64,000 bases of DNA from Tolypothrix tenuis PCC 7101 (GTDB lineage Bacteria; Cyanobacteriota; Cyanobacteriia; Cyanobacteriales; Nostocaceae). Below, in pieces: positions 39,088 to 47,268 of this stretch. A model generated the notes under the pieces. The model worked only from the letters and a program-made list of their open reading frames with translations. It was not told the DNA's origin and did not search any database. The DNA lies in NCBI RefSeq assembly GCF_002368295.1, contig NZ_AP018248.1:3297725-3361724 (forward strand), written 5' to 3'. Each line of letters starts with the position of its first letter. The first letter of the stretch is position 1. Both the position numbers and the translations under genes were made by a program.

Positions 39088-39297
39088 ATGCATATGTCTA
39101 TTTGGCTATTTATTGCCGCTACTTCTTATACTTTAGGCGCTATTATTCAATGGCTGCAACTGAAAAATAAACTCACCGAGATATATGAATATACTAATTT
39201 TCCCATAGTTTGGGCAGCAAATTTAGTGGCGATGTTTGTCTGTGGGATTAAAGCTTTGGTTTGGCCTTATATTTTGTTGCTCGATCAGGAAAATTAA
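39088..39297 (+). CDS. small two-span membrane protein
   Basis: 69 residues; ATG at 39088 or, two codons later, 39094. Two hydrophobic segments (about 4-22 and 43-64) are separated by a short polar loop with KNKLTEIYEYTN. Not recognised. It has the size and composition of uncharacterised cyanobacterial inner-membrane proteins. No operon partner. Confidence 0.55.
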   Translation: MHMSIWLFIAATSYTLGAIIQWLQLKNKLTEIYEYTNFPIVWAANLVAMFVCGIKALVWPYILLLDQEN

Positions 39298-39619
39298 AAT
39301 TCGGACGTTGTATCTTTGCGGGATGAAATCAGAATTTTGAGCAACGCAAAAAGTTTATTCTTTGCGTCTACCCTGCGGTAAGCCATTTCGTGTCTATGCA
39401 TCGAATGCTTGCAATAAAAATCATCCTATCAATCAGCAACGCCAGAATTTCTTAGGTTTCTTTATATAATTGAGTATGTTGGTGCGGCGCTTGGCGACAA
39501 CACACCCTACAGTAATATTATTTTTAAATAAACTCTAATGTCTTTTGAACGCTAAAGTTAGAGAATTCGGCTCATCAACCGCTATACTATCGCTGGAGAG
39601 TGATCTGTAAAAAATAACT
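39298..39619. other. gap with dispersed-repeat fragments
   Basis: Holds pieces such as CTACCCTGCGGTAAGCC (about 39368) and GGTGCGGCGCTTGGCGACA followed by ACACACCCTAC (39481-39511), both of families common in Nostocales. No gene seen. Confidence 0.45.
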
Positions 39620-40024
39620 ATGTTGCGGTTAGTGTTGACAGCTTTACTAGTGCTATTGACAGCCTGTGGTACGATTGGGCTGCTACCCACTAATCAGTTA
39701 GTGCAAAAAGCGATCGCACTTCAGCTAGAACAAACGCAACAACAACTTACCCAAAAGCTGGATTTAGACTTAAAAGGCTTTGATATTGAAAAGCTAGCAA
39801 TTAGCGAACAAAAACCCCTCACCATCGAAAATTTACCTGCTTTCCGGGTGCGGGGAACCTACGACTTAATTATCAAATTACCTAAGAGACGCTTGACGCA
39901 ACTGCAACAACCTTTTGAAGTGTATCTGCAAATTCAACGAGAAGGTAAAACTTGGCGATTGCTGCTACCCGAAAGGGGAAACAAAGATACCCAACCAATT
40001 TGGCATAGCTACCTCATCTTGTAG
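39620..40024 (+). CDS. putative lipoprotein
   Basis: 134 residues. MLRLVLTALLVLLTACGT is a lipoprotein signal with lipobox LTAC, so Cys16 would be acylated and the protein tethered to the membrane. The rest (KAIALQLEQTQQQLTQKLDL, then beta-rich RVRGTYDLIIKLPKRRLTQL) has no recognised domain but matches a small cyanobacterial family in general appearance. About 100 bp separate it from the following membrane protein gene on the same strand, so they may be co-transcribed. Confidence 0.72.
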   Translation: MLRLVLTALLVLLTACGTIGLLPTNQLVQKAIALQLEQTQQQLTQKLDLDLKGFDIEKLAISEQKPLTIENLPAFRVRGTYDLIIKLPKRRLTQLQQPFEVYLQIQREGKTWRLLLPERGNKDTQPIWHSYLIL

Positions 40025-40122
40025 CTAATTGTGCAATTCTAAAAACTATCATAGGGATTACCGTAAAACTGCCCAAGCCTAGCCATGATTGAGGTAACAA
40101 TTTCACTATAGGCAGGGCAATT

Positions 40123-40896
40123 ATGTATATTAATTTTTTTGTGAGTTCTATTGTTGGAATTTTAGTTATAGTACTAGGGACTTTTGGCATCTTGCAATGG
40201 TTGCACATCCCTACTGGTAGCTTTCTCGATTGGGCTATTGCTGGTGCAAGCTTTTGGTGGCTGTTGGTAATTGTGACCGTACCTTGGAATGTGCATTTTC
40301 AAGCCAAAGAAGTGTTAGCAGAAGGCGCACAATCCAAAGAAAAGGGAATTCCCGTAGATGAGAAACAATTAAGGTATGTCAAACTTTTAGCCAAGCGATC
40401 GCTGTGGGTGGCGATCGCGTTACATATCATTTCCACCATTGGACTTTATACCCTCGCCGCCACAGGTATTAGTGCTGTAGGATACATCAGTTCCGGTGCA
40501 GCTTTGTTACTAACTGTGCTTCGTCCAGCAATCCGCGCCTACGAATATTTATACACAAGATTACGGATGATTCGCCAAGAATGGCAATATCCCCGTGAAG
40601 ATATTATGGAACTGCGCGATCGCTTTTCCGTATTGGAAGAAAAAGTCAGATCCTTGGAAGAACAGCTGAATTCAGAAAACTCTTACTCAATTCCTGCAAT
40701 TCAACAACGGTTTAGTGAAGAAACCCGCCGCGACTTAGCCAGAATCGCCGCCAACTTAGAAGAACTACGCGCTACTAACCAAACCGAACACGAACGATTA
40801 TCCAGAGAAGCCAGAAATGCGATCGCGCAACTTTCCACCGACGGACAATTTCTCGATCATGTGCGCGAAATTATCCGCTTTTTCAAAACAGCGTAA
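40123..40896 (+). CDS. membrane protein with C-terminal coiled coil
   Basis: 257 residues. Hydrophobic segments at about 3-25, 35-57, 88-108 and 112-130, followed by a cytoplasmic helical region (about 150-250) with heptad-like ELRDRFSVLEEKVRSLEEQL and LARIAANLEELRATNQTEHE. Not a recognised family; it could be a scaffold for a membrane complex. Same strand as the lipoprotein upstream. Confidence 0.7.
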   Translation: MYINFFVSSIVGILVIVLGTFGILQWLHIPTGSFLDWAIAGASFWWLLVIVTVPWNVHFQAKEVLAEGAQSKEKGIPVDEKQLRYVKLLAKRSLWVAIALHIISTIGLYTLAATGISAVGYISSGAALLLTVLRPAIRAYEYLYTRLRMIRQEWQYPREDIMELRDRFSVLEEKVRSLEEQLNSENSYSIPAIQQRFSEETRRDLARIAANLEELRATNQTEHERLSREARNAIAQLSTDGQFLDHVREIIRFFKTA

Positions 40897-40942
40897 TGAG
40901 TGCTGATACCAATTCAAATAATGTTTGCGAAAACCTTAAATT

Positions 40943-41049
40943 GTAGGGTGCGTTAGCGATAGCGTAACGCACAGAGAAAGATGGTGCGTTACGGCTAATT
41001 CTCATTCTCTTAAGTTCCAAAATTCTTGCACAGCCGTAACACACCCTAC
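40943..41049. repeat. 107-bp inverted-repeat element (GTAGGGTGCGTTA family)
   Basis: Left end GTAGGGTGCGTTAGCG, right end CGTAACACACCCTAC, complementary over about 13 bases with one mismatch, plus internal GCGTAACGCAC and GTGCGTTACGGC arms. It looks like a non-autonomous element. It ends eight bases from the truncated toxin gene on the complement. Confidence 0.65.
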
Positions 41050-41056
41050 TTAATAT

Positions 41057-41188
41057 TTACTTTATAAATAGCTTGTTAATACCAGTTGTTGTCAGTTGAA
41101 TCTGAGCAGATAAAAGCCTTGCAATAACAGCTGGGTGATTCCGTCCATAAAGACTCAGGTGATCTGTATCTAAAATGTAAATTGTCAT
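41057..41188 (-). pseudogene. truncated PIN-domain toxin (VapC-type), N-terminal 38 residues only
   Basis: Opens with MTIYILDTDHLSLYGRNHPA at ATG 41188, a classic VapC beginning with the first active-site Asp (D7), and continues recognisably to about residue 37 (IQLTTTGIN). It then runs into unrelated sequence and stops at 41057-41059. It overlaps the antitoxin stop by four bases (ATGA). Three of the PIN domain's acidic residues are lost, so the toxin cannot be active. The break lies beside the inverted-repeat element at 40943-41049. Confidence 0.8.
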
Positions 41189-41496
41189 GCCTCATCTGCT
41201 AATTCATTAGATTCTTTGCGGATGAAGGCTAATTTTTCCATGAAATCATCAAATGTGGGATCGTTGGCAAATATTCCCGCATATTTCATTTGAGGAATAG
41301 CTTCATTTCCTTGTTCTTCCTGATTCACTTCAATGGTTACAAACTTACCCTTTGCTAGTTGTGCTTGTAAGGCAGATTTAACATTAGATATTGCTTCTTC
41401 CTCAGTCTTTCCCTCAACAGTTAGATTTGGCATTTCGACTACTGATGCTACAAAATGCTGCTCGGATTGATTTTGCACAAATACGCGATATTCCAT
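41185..41496 (-). CDS. HicB-like antitoxin, now without a functional toxin
   Basis: 103 residues. The N-terminal 60 residues have the HicB-like partial RNase H fold pattern (ASVVEMPNLTVEGKTEEEAI, NVKSALQAQLAKG); the C-terminal 35 residues (GIFANDPTFDDFMEKLAFIR) form an acidic helical tail that would bind a PIN toxin. In cyanobacteria this antitoxin type is often paired with VapC. Here the downstream toxin is reduced to its first 38 residues, leaving the antitoxin as an orphan. Confidence 0.8.
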   Translation of the reverse strand: MEYRVFVQNQSEQHFVASVVEMPNLTVEGKTEEEAISNVKSALQAQLAKGKFVTIEVNQEEQGNEAIPQMKYAGIFANDPTFDDFMEKLAFIRKESNELADEA

Positions 41497-41621
41497 GAAC
41501 GTTGTTTCCTAGAGTAAGATTATTAAAATTATCAAGCTCCAGAGGCAGAAAATATAAGAATTAGCTGTGTTAATTTGCTAATAAATTCTTCACTCTCATA
41601 AATCATAACAATCTAGCTAAT

Positions 41622-42962
41622 TCAAATACCATATAAACGTTTTACCATCGCTGTAATTTTGGCACCATAATCTAAATCTGCTGACCATCGCCCAGATAAT
41701 TGATCAATTAATGGTGCAATTCCTCGTGTCACAAATCGAAATCTGGGGTCTACAACTTCATTTACTAAAGGTTCTAAACTAGCATAAGCTTTTAAATGTT
41801 GGATATGTGCCCTCACGCCAATTCTGGCACTTTCAAAAGATGCTGCTTGTGTAGCACCACCAATTGTCCCTAAACCTGCAAAGTTATTTTGCTCGGGTTT
41901 AATATCACCACCAAAGCGTAAAAATCCAGTTTCTACACACATTTGGCAAAAGGCTATATCGTAATTAACTCCTTCTACGCTGGCTTCTTCTCGGTAAAGT
42001 TTTGGTATATCTGGAAATCGCACTAAAGCATTCTCATTATTGTTTCTCAAGAATACTTGTAACTGCACTTCTGAAGTGTTGCCATTGGAGACAATTTTAT
42101 CTAACTGTCCGGGGCAAACTACTAAAATAGAACGTAGCTGAACAGTTTTAGTTGCCGCATCCCAACCCACAGAAACATTAAAGTCTCGCAGTTCAATTGC
42201 TTTAACATACACTACTTTATGATAAGTAATACGGCGAACTTCGGGAACTTTTGATAAATCAACTCGCAAGCGGTCAGCTAAATCAATGGGTATATAAGCA
42301 TTACCATTCACAAGTATGCCTTTTTCGGCGTAATTTTGTCCGTTAATACTAATATTAATGGGAGGATAAGTTACCTCTGGTGTATTACCTTGACTGGGGT
42401 CAACTACACGACTCCAAGATGCCAAGCCATCTGCTATTCCTAAAGCAAAATCGCGGCGACGGGTTTGCAATAAAGACCTATCTTCAGGACTGCTGAGAAA
42501 TCCTACTTGCATCAACAAAGAAGCGATCGCAGTTTGTCGGCAAAATGCTAACTTACCTAATCCACTATCAGTATCAGGTCTAACTCCGCGATTTGGTAAT
42601 TGGGGTACACGGCGTACAAGTCCAACTAAGAGCAGTTCCGCATTGCTTTTACGCTGATCGTTACTGGCAATATAGAAGACGCTAGCTCCGCGCACATTTG
42701 GGCTAGTAGCTGCATCAGCGTGAATTTCTAACGCCACATCGGTGGAACGTCCACGAGCATTAATCCAGGCGATTGTATCCGCTGCACTCAAATCATCGGG
42801 AACAGACAAAACTTCAAAACTCCGCGCCCGCAGTTCTGTTACAATCAAATCCCGCAACAGAATCATTTCTCTAGCTTCTGTTGTCCCGCCTGCGATCGTC
42901 CCTGGATCGATTCCGCCAGCTTCTTTACCACCGTGAGCAGCAGAAATAAAAATACGCCCCAT
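41622..42962 (-). CDS. N-acetylmuramoyl-L-alanine amidase with glucosaminidase-like C-terminal domain
   Basis: 446 residues. Amidase_3 domain at about 2-190 with zinc ligands H10 (SAAHGG), E29 (TTEAREM) and H81 (EIHADAA). A middle domain (about 200-280, INGQNYAEKGILVNGNAYIP) resembles the copper amine oxidase-like/stalk fold. The C-terminal part (about 330-446, FCQMCVETGFLRFGGDIKPE, NNFAGLGTIGG) matches the glucosaminidase family. It would cut both the peptide-glycan bond and glycan strands. No signal peptide is visible, which is unusual for an amidase; export by another route or a missed upstream start could explain this. Confidence 0.85.
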   Translation of the reverse strand: MGRIFISAAHGGKEAGGIDPGTIAGGTTEAREMILLRDLIVTELRARSFEVLSVPDDLSAADTIAWINARGRSTDVALEIHADAATSPNVRGASVFYIASNDQRKSNAELLLVGLVRRVPQLPNRGVRPDTDSGLGKLAFCRQTAIASLLMQVGFLSSPEDRSLLQTRRRDFALGIADGLASWSRVVDPSQGNTPEVTYPPINISINGQNYAEKGILVNGNAYIPIDLADRLRVDLSKVPEVRRITYHKVVYVKAIELRDFNVSVGWDAATKTVQLRSILVVCPGQLDKIVSNGNTSEVQLQVFLRNNNENALVRFPDIPKLYREEASVEGVNYDIAFCQMCVETGFLRFGGDIKPEQNNFAGLGTIGGATQAASFESARIGVRAHIQHLKAYASLEPLVNEVVDPRFRFVTRGIAPLIDQLSGRWSADLDYGAKITAMVKRLYGI

Positions 42963-43084
42963 CTTCAGTATTTCCTCTTATAAGACTCAGCCTCAGCCAT
43001 ACTATCTATATTTCTTGGTTGAGCAACAACAATATAATATCCATCAGGAGTACCTAATCATTTCTCCTTTGTCTTTTCTCCCAA

Positions 43085-43216
43085 GTTTGTTGGGGATTGG
43101 GGACTGGGGACTGGTGATTGGGGACTGGTGACTGGGGAGATGAGGGGACAAGGAGACAAAGGGAAAAAGTAATTACCAATCACCAATTACCCATTACCCA
43201 TTACCAATTACCCAAT
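43085..43216. repeat. GGGGACT-type and TTACCCA-type heptamers upstream of dnaG
   Basis: GGGGACTGGTGATTGG-like units at 43085-43140, then TTACCAA/TTACCCA units at 43170-43215. The mirror arrangement (CCAGTCCC) occurs at 61680-61735. Confidence 0.75.
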
Positions 43217-43245
43217 GACAAATGACAAAGGACAAATAACAAACT

Positions 43246-45162
43246 ATGCAAATCCCCCGCTTGCACCCGGATACAATTGAAGAAGTTAAACAACGTGCTG
43301 ATATTGTAGATGTCGTCTCTGAGTATGTAGTTTTACGCAAGCGCGGTAAAGATTTTGTGGGATTATGCCCGTTCCACGATGAGAAAAGCCCTAGCTTTAC
43401 TGTTAGTCAGACTAAGCAAATGTATTATTGCTTCGGCTGTCAGGCTGGGGGAAATGCGATTAAGTTTGTGATGGATGTGGGTAAGCGTTCCTTTGCGGAA
43501 GTGGTGCTGGATTTAGCACGGCGTTACCAAGTACCTGTACAAACTTTAGAACCTGAGCAAAGACAAGAATTGCAGCGTCAGCTGTCTTTGCGTGAGCAAT
43601 TATACGAAGTTCTCGCTTCTACAGCACAGTTTTATCAACACGCCCTCAGACAATCTGCCGGACAAAAAGCCCTACAGTATCTTAAAAGCGATCGCATTCT
43701 CAAAGAAGAAACAATACAGCAATTTGGCTTAGGTTATGCTCCCGCAGGCTGGGAAACTGTTTACCGTTATTTGGTAGATAGTAAACATTACCCAGTGCAA
43801 CTAGTAGAAAAAGCGGGATTGATTAAACCCCGCAAGGAAGGGGGCGGTTATTATGATGTGTTTCGCGATCGCTTAATGATTCCCATCCGCGATATTCAAG
43901 GGCGGGTAATTGGTTTTGGTGGGCGAACCCTCACCGATGAGCAGCCAAAGTATCTCAATTCCCCGGAAACTGAGCTTTTTAGTAAAGGTAAGACTCTCTT
44001 CGCCCTCGATCACGCCAAATCTGGGATTTCGCAATTCGATCAAGCTGTGGTAGTAGAAGGATATTTTGATGCGATCGCTCTCCACGCCGCAGGAATTAAT
44101 AATGTTGTCGCTTCTCTCGGTACTGCTTTAAGTTTAGATCAAGTCCGCTTGGTATTACGCTATACCGACTCAAAACAATTAGTTCTCAATTTTGATGCGG
44201 ATAATGCAGGTACTAACGCCGCATCTAGGGCGATTGGCGAAATTGCCGAACTCGCTTATATGGGCGAAGTGCAACTAAAAATTCTCAACATCCCCGATGG
44301 TAAAGATGCTGATGAATACTTGCACAACCATAGCCCAGAAGACTATCGCCAACTTTTAATTAATGCTCCCCTGTGGCTAAATTGGCAAATTGACCAAATC
44401 CTCAAAGACCGTGATTTAAAACAGCCTACAGATTTTCAGCAAGTTACTCAAAGCATAGTAAAATTACTGAAAAATATAGTTAATAAAGATACGCAAAATT
44501 ATTATATTTCCTATTGTGCGGAAATCCTCAGCTTGGGAGATAGCAGACTAATTCCGTTACGAGTCGAAAATCTGCTGACTCAAATTTCTCCTGCTAACAA
44601 TACTTCTCAACCCATACAAATTAAAAAAAAATGGGAGAACAATAAAGCTTCCCAGGCTACAGTTACAACTAGCGATCGCGGTTTGCTAGAACGTGCAGAA
44701 GGCTTATTATTGCGGATTTACTTACATTGTCCCGAACAGCGCCAAACTATTTTAAATGCATTAGAAGAAAGAGACTTACAATTTAGCCTTTCTCACCACC
44801 GCTTTTTATGGCAAAAAATTATCGAGTTAACCATAGAGCAAGTAGACTTAATTTCCAATCTGCAAGATAGATACCTAGAATTAGCTGAGGATTTGAATTT
44901 AGTATCTCATTTGTTTCATTTAAATGAGAAAAACAAGAAAGATATCATGCGGACTCCGCAAGTAGTTCAGGCTGCGATCGCTTGTATGGAAAGGGTAATG
45001 CGAGAAAAGCGCTATCGTCACTTTTTGGAACTTTGGCAAGAAACCGATCCAGAAGCAGAACCAGAAAGATGGCAATCATATTATCAAGCTTTTTATAACG
45101 AAAAACTACAACTTCAGGAATTAGATCGTCAACGCCAATTTTCCATCACAGACTTGGTTTAG
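43246..45162 (+). CDS. dnaG: DNA primase
   Basis: 638 residues; makes RNA primers at the replication fork. Zinc-binding domain at the N-terminus with C41, H44, C62 and C65 (CPFHDEKSPS, YYCFGC). The catalytic core has EQFGLGYAP, the TOPRIM motif VVVEGYFDAIAL and the acidic LNFDADNAGTNAA. The C-terminal third is the helicase-interaction region (about 450-638), less conserved. The ATG at 43246 is preceded by repeat-derived sequence and a weak ribosome-binding site. Monocistronic, unlike the dnaG-rpoD arrangement of many bacteria. Confidence 0.96.
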   Translation: MQIPRLHPDTIEEVKQRADIVDVVSEYVVLRKRGKDFVGLCPFHDEKSPSFTVSQTKQMYYCFGCQAGGNAIKFVMDVGKRSFAEVVLDLARRYQVPVQTLEPEQRQELQRQLSLREQLYEVLASTAQFYQHALRQSAGQKALQYLKSDRILKEETIQQFGLGYAPAGWETVYRYLVDSKHYPVQLVEKAGLIKPRKEGGGYYDVFRDRLMIPIRDIQGRVIGFGGRTLTDEQPKYLNSPETELFSKGKTLFALDHAKSGISQFDQAVVVEGYFDAIALHAAGINNVVASLGTALSLDQVRLVLRYTDSKQLVLNFDADNAGTNAASRAIGEIAELAYMGEVQLKILNIPDGKDADEYLHNHSPEDYRQLLINAPLWLNWQIDQILKDRDLKQPTDFQQVTQSIVKLLKNIVNKDTQNYYISYCAEILSLGDSRLIPLRVENLLTQISPANNTSQPIQIKKKWENNKASQATVTTSDRGLLERAEGLLLRIYLHCPEQRQTILNALEERDLQFSLSHHRFLWQKIIELTIEQVDLISNLQDRYLELAEDLNLVSHLFHLNEKNKKDIMRTPQVVQAAIACMERVMREKRYRHFLELWQETDPEAEPERWQSYYQAFYNEKLQLQELDRQRQFSITDLV

Positions 45163-45239
45163 CCATTCAATTTGAGTTTTGATATTTCCATCAATCTGTA
45201 ATTTGCCCAGAATCATTTGTAGAAGCGTTTTTGAAAAAT

Positions 45240-45366
45240 ACCATTTTGAAAAAAGAATGTGACAGATTGGTAGGTAGGGGCACGGCACCAGTAAGATAAT
45301 TTGATATACCAAAAGATTATAGATGCCGTGCCCTTACAAAGAATTTATTTGTCGCAAATATTATTT
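45240..45366. repeat. dispersed repeat A, copy 1
   Basis: ACCATTTTGAAAAAAGAATG...GGGGCACGGC...GCCGTGCCC...TTTGTCGCAAATATTATTT. Its inner arms GGGCACGGCAC / GTGCCGTGCCC are complementary. Copy 2 at 45929-46221 has the same ends but is split by a nested element. Confidence 0.7.
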
Positions 45367-45451
45367 GAACTTGGATAAGAAATATAAACTCTTGATGTAT
45401 CAAATTTTTGATGAATACTAAAGTTATTTAATAGTTGATTTTGAAACTTCT

Positions 45452-45910
45452 ATGAATGATGATTCAAAATTCTTTTTAATGTTTGGTTCAATGTTTGCGG
45501 GTATTGGCGGTCTATTTGCTGTTATAGGCATTGTTTTTTTCATTAATACTCACTCTTTTGTCAAAACAGCCGAATCTCTACCAGGAACTGTAATTGATTT
45601 CAAGTTACGTTCATCAAGAGATAGTAAGGGTCGATCATCTTCTGCTTATTATCCAATTGTTAAATTTACACCCAGTTCTGGCCAAAAAACTATATTTGAA
45701 TCCCATACAGGTAGTAAGCCACCAGCATTTAAAAAAGGTCAGCAAGTAGAAGTTTTATATCACTCTCAAGACCAGGATTCCGTCATGATTAATTCTTGGT
45801 TTGAGCTATGGTTTTTGCCTACAATGTTTACTGGGTTGGGTTCAATTTTCGTATTGGTTGGAGGAACTGTACTAGTTATACCTTTGCGGAGGTTGGTAAG
45901 TTTGAAGTAA
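45452..45910 (+). CDS. DUF3592 membrane protein
   Basis: 152 residues. Two hydrophobic segments (about 8-31 and 118-145) enclose a beta-rich extracytoplasmic or soluble loop with the DUF3592 pattern LPGTVIDFKLRSSRDSKG, YYPIVKFTPSSGQ and KKGQQVEVLYHSQD. The family is widespread and uncharacterised. It is flanked on both sides by dispersed repeat A. Confidence 0.8.
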   Translation: MNDDSKFFLMFGSMFAGIGGLFAVIGIVFFINTHSFVKTAESLPGTVIDFKLRSSRDSKGRSSSAYYPIVKFTPSSGQKTIFESHTGSKPPAFKKGQQVEVLYHSQDQDSVMINSWFELWFLPTMFTGLGSIFVLVGGTVLVIPLRRLVSLK

Positions 45911-45928
45911 CACACCCTTGTATCTTAT

Positions 45929-46221
45929 ACCAATTTGAAAAAAGAATGCGACAGATTGTAGGGGCACGGCAATGCCCATTGGTGTCAACTTAAGCTAAAA
46001 GCTATATACGGCGAGTGTTGTAAAAAAACCCTCGCCCTCATCCCCTAACCCCTTCTCCTGGGGGAGAAGGGGAATTAAATCTCTTGCTCCCCTCTCCTCG
46101 TGGGAGAGGGGCTGGGGGTGAGGGCGAAACCTTGCAACCAAGCGGGTTTCACGTTAAGTTGACAAGTATGGGCACTACCGTGCCCTCTAGAATATATTGA
46201 TGTGTCGCAAATATTATTTTA
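45929..46221. repeat. dispersed repeat A, copy 2, with a nested element
   Basis: Outer parts match copy 1 (CAATTTGAAAAAAGAATG, CGACAGATTGTAGGGGCACG; right end GTGTCGCAAATATTATTT). The middle is replaced by a 202-bp element described separately. Confidence 0.65.
45973..46174 (+). mobile_element. nested 202-bp terminal-inverted-repeat element
   Basis: Ends are TGCCCATTGGTGTCAACTTA and the complement TAAGTTGACAAGTATGGGCA, about 17 of 21 positions pairing. The interior holds CCTCATCCCCTAACCCCTTC-type sequence with GGGGGAGAAGGGG hairpins. A partial copy in the opposite orientation lies at about 59916-60036, sharing GTGTCAACTTAAGCTAAAAG and the CCCTAACCCCTTCTCC core. No coding capacity. Confidence 0.65.
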
Positions 46222-46261
46222 TTTAGTATTAGACGCGCGAGAAATTCTATCAAATTTTGCA

Positions 46262-46547
46262 AAAACTCCTAAAAACAACAACACCCAAGCTGCGATTTGC
46301 TTAGTGATTTCCTCTCGTTTATCTTTGCACACGGGGCTACAATTACTAACTACATACTCGCTATGTAATTAACTTTTTGTATTATCCCCCTCTTTACCAC
46401 ATTGAGGAAATATTAGCTTTCGAGTTGGGTGTTGTTGTTAGTTGGCGATACTGACTATCTAACAGCTTTTTTACCTCTTAACTAACTGGACTTTGTCAAC
46501 TTGGCTGTTGTATTCGCCGCATGAAGCTTGATTTGCTTCATATTTTT
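46262..46547 (+). ncRNA. candidate structured RNA, copy 1 of a tandem pair
   Basis: A perfect 15-bp outer stem (46274-46288 with 46425-46439; arm AACAACAACACCCAA) encloses an 8-bp stem (46307-46314 with 46404-46411), a GGGG/CCCC pair (46333-46336 with 46386-46389) and an inner hairpin TACATA-CTCGC-TATGTA (46351-46367). After the outer stem comes AACAGC (46461) pairing with GCTGTT (46504), then hairpin TGAAGC/GCTTCA with TATTTTT (46522-46547) as a terminator. A -10-like TATCAAAT lies at 46248-46255. There is no open frame. Stems and terminator are kept in copy 2 while loops differ. Known class not recognised; the plus strand is inferred from the terminator. Confidence 0.5.
46522..46547 (+). 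terminator. terminator-like hairpin of candidate RNA copy 1
   Basis: Six-bp stem TGAAGC/GCTTCA (46522-46527 with 46535-46540) followed by TATTTTT. Confidence 0.5.
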
Positions 46548-46740
46548 AAAATAGCACGCTTAATTTCTGATAGATTCAGTATGAAAATAAACTTTACTTT
46601 TAAAAATATTTGATTTATAAATAGCAACAATTCTTTTCAATAAATGCGTCAGATTCTAACTGCTGGAAGTTCAGATAATTTTAAGGGCATAACCATGTTA
46701 TGCCCTACCTAATCTAACCGAATCCTATAAAATTTTGGCA

Positions 46741-47030
46741 AAAACCTCTAAAAACAACAACACCCAAGCTGCGATTTGCTTAGTGATTTCCTCTTACTTC
46801 GGCGTTACAAATGGGGCTACAAAAATTATCTACATACTCGCTATGTAATAATAATTTACTTGTATCATCCCCCTCTTTACTAGATTGAGGAAATATGAGC
46901 TTTCGAGTTGGGTGTTGTTGTTAGCTGACGAGACAGACGAATTAACAGCTTTTTTACCTCTTAACTAACTTGTACTTTGTCAACTTGGCTGTTGTATCTG
47001 CCAGGGAAGCTTGATTAGCTTCATGTATTT
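46741..47030 (+). ncRNA. candidate structured RNA, copy 2 of a tandem pair
   Basis: Same layout as copy 1, about 480 bases downstream: the 15-bp outer stem at 46753-46767 with 46908-46922, the TTTCCTC/GAGGAAA stem, GGGG/CCCC, the TACATA-CTCGC-TATGTA hairpin, the AACAGC/GCTGTT pair and the GAAGC/GCTTC hairpin (47006-47022) before GTATTT. A -10-like TATAAAAT lies at 46726-46733, at the same distance as in copy 1. Loop regions, for instance between the second stem and GGGG, are almost wholly different, which points to selection on structure rather than a recent copy. Similarity continues 40-50 bases past the terminator (ATAGCACGCTTAATTTCTGA). Confidence 0.5.
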
Positions 47031-47268
47031 AAAATAGCACGCTTAATTTCTGATGGATTCTACTGAAAATAAACTTTACCTACTTAGATGTTCTTACTCA
47101 TCGATTGCAACGTTTTCTTAAAGATAGATAACCAAATATATAGCTAACCTAAATTATTGATGAGAAAATAGATTGCCTGACTCTACAGTTAGGGAATTTA
47201 CCAAATAAAACCTCTGTTATCTATAAAAGGCGATCGCAGTTTTTACAGAGAATTCAGGACAAATATGC

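Noticed and set aside
46262..47030. Tandem elements considered as tracrRNA, 6S RNA or tmRNA
   Set aside because: No anti-repeat to the 57.9-kb CRISPR repeat, no tRNA-like ends and no clear 6S central bubble could be seen; hence called a candidate RNA of unknown class.
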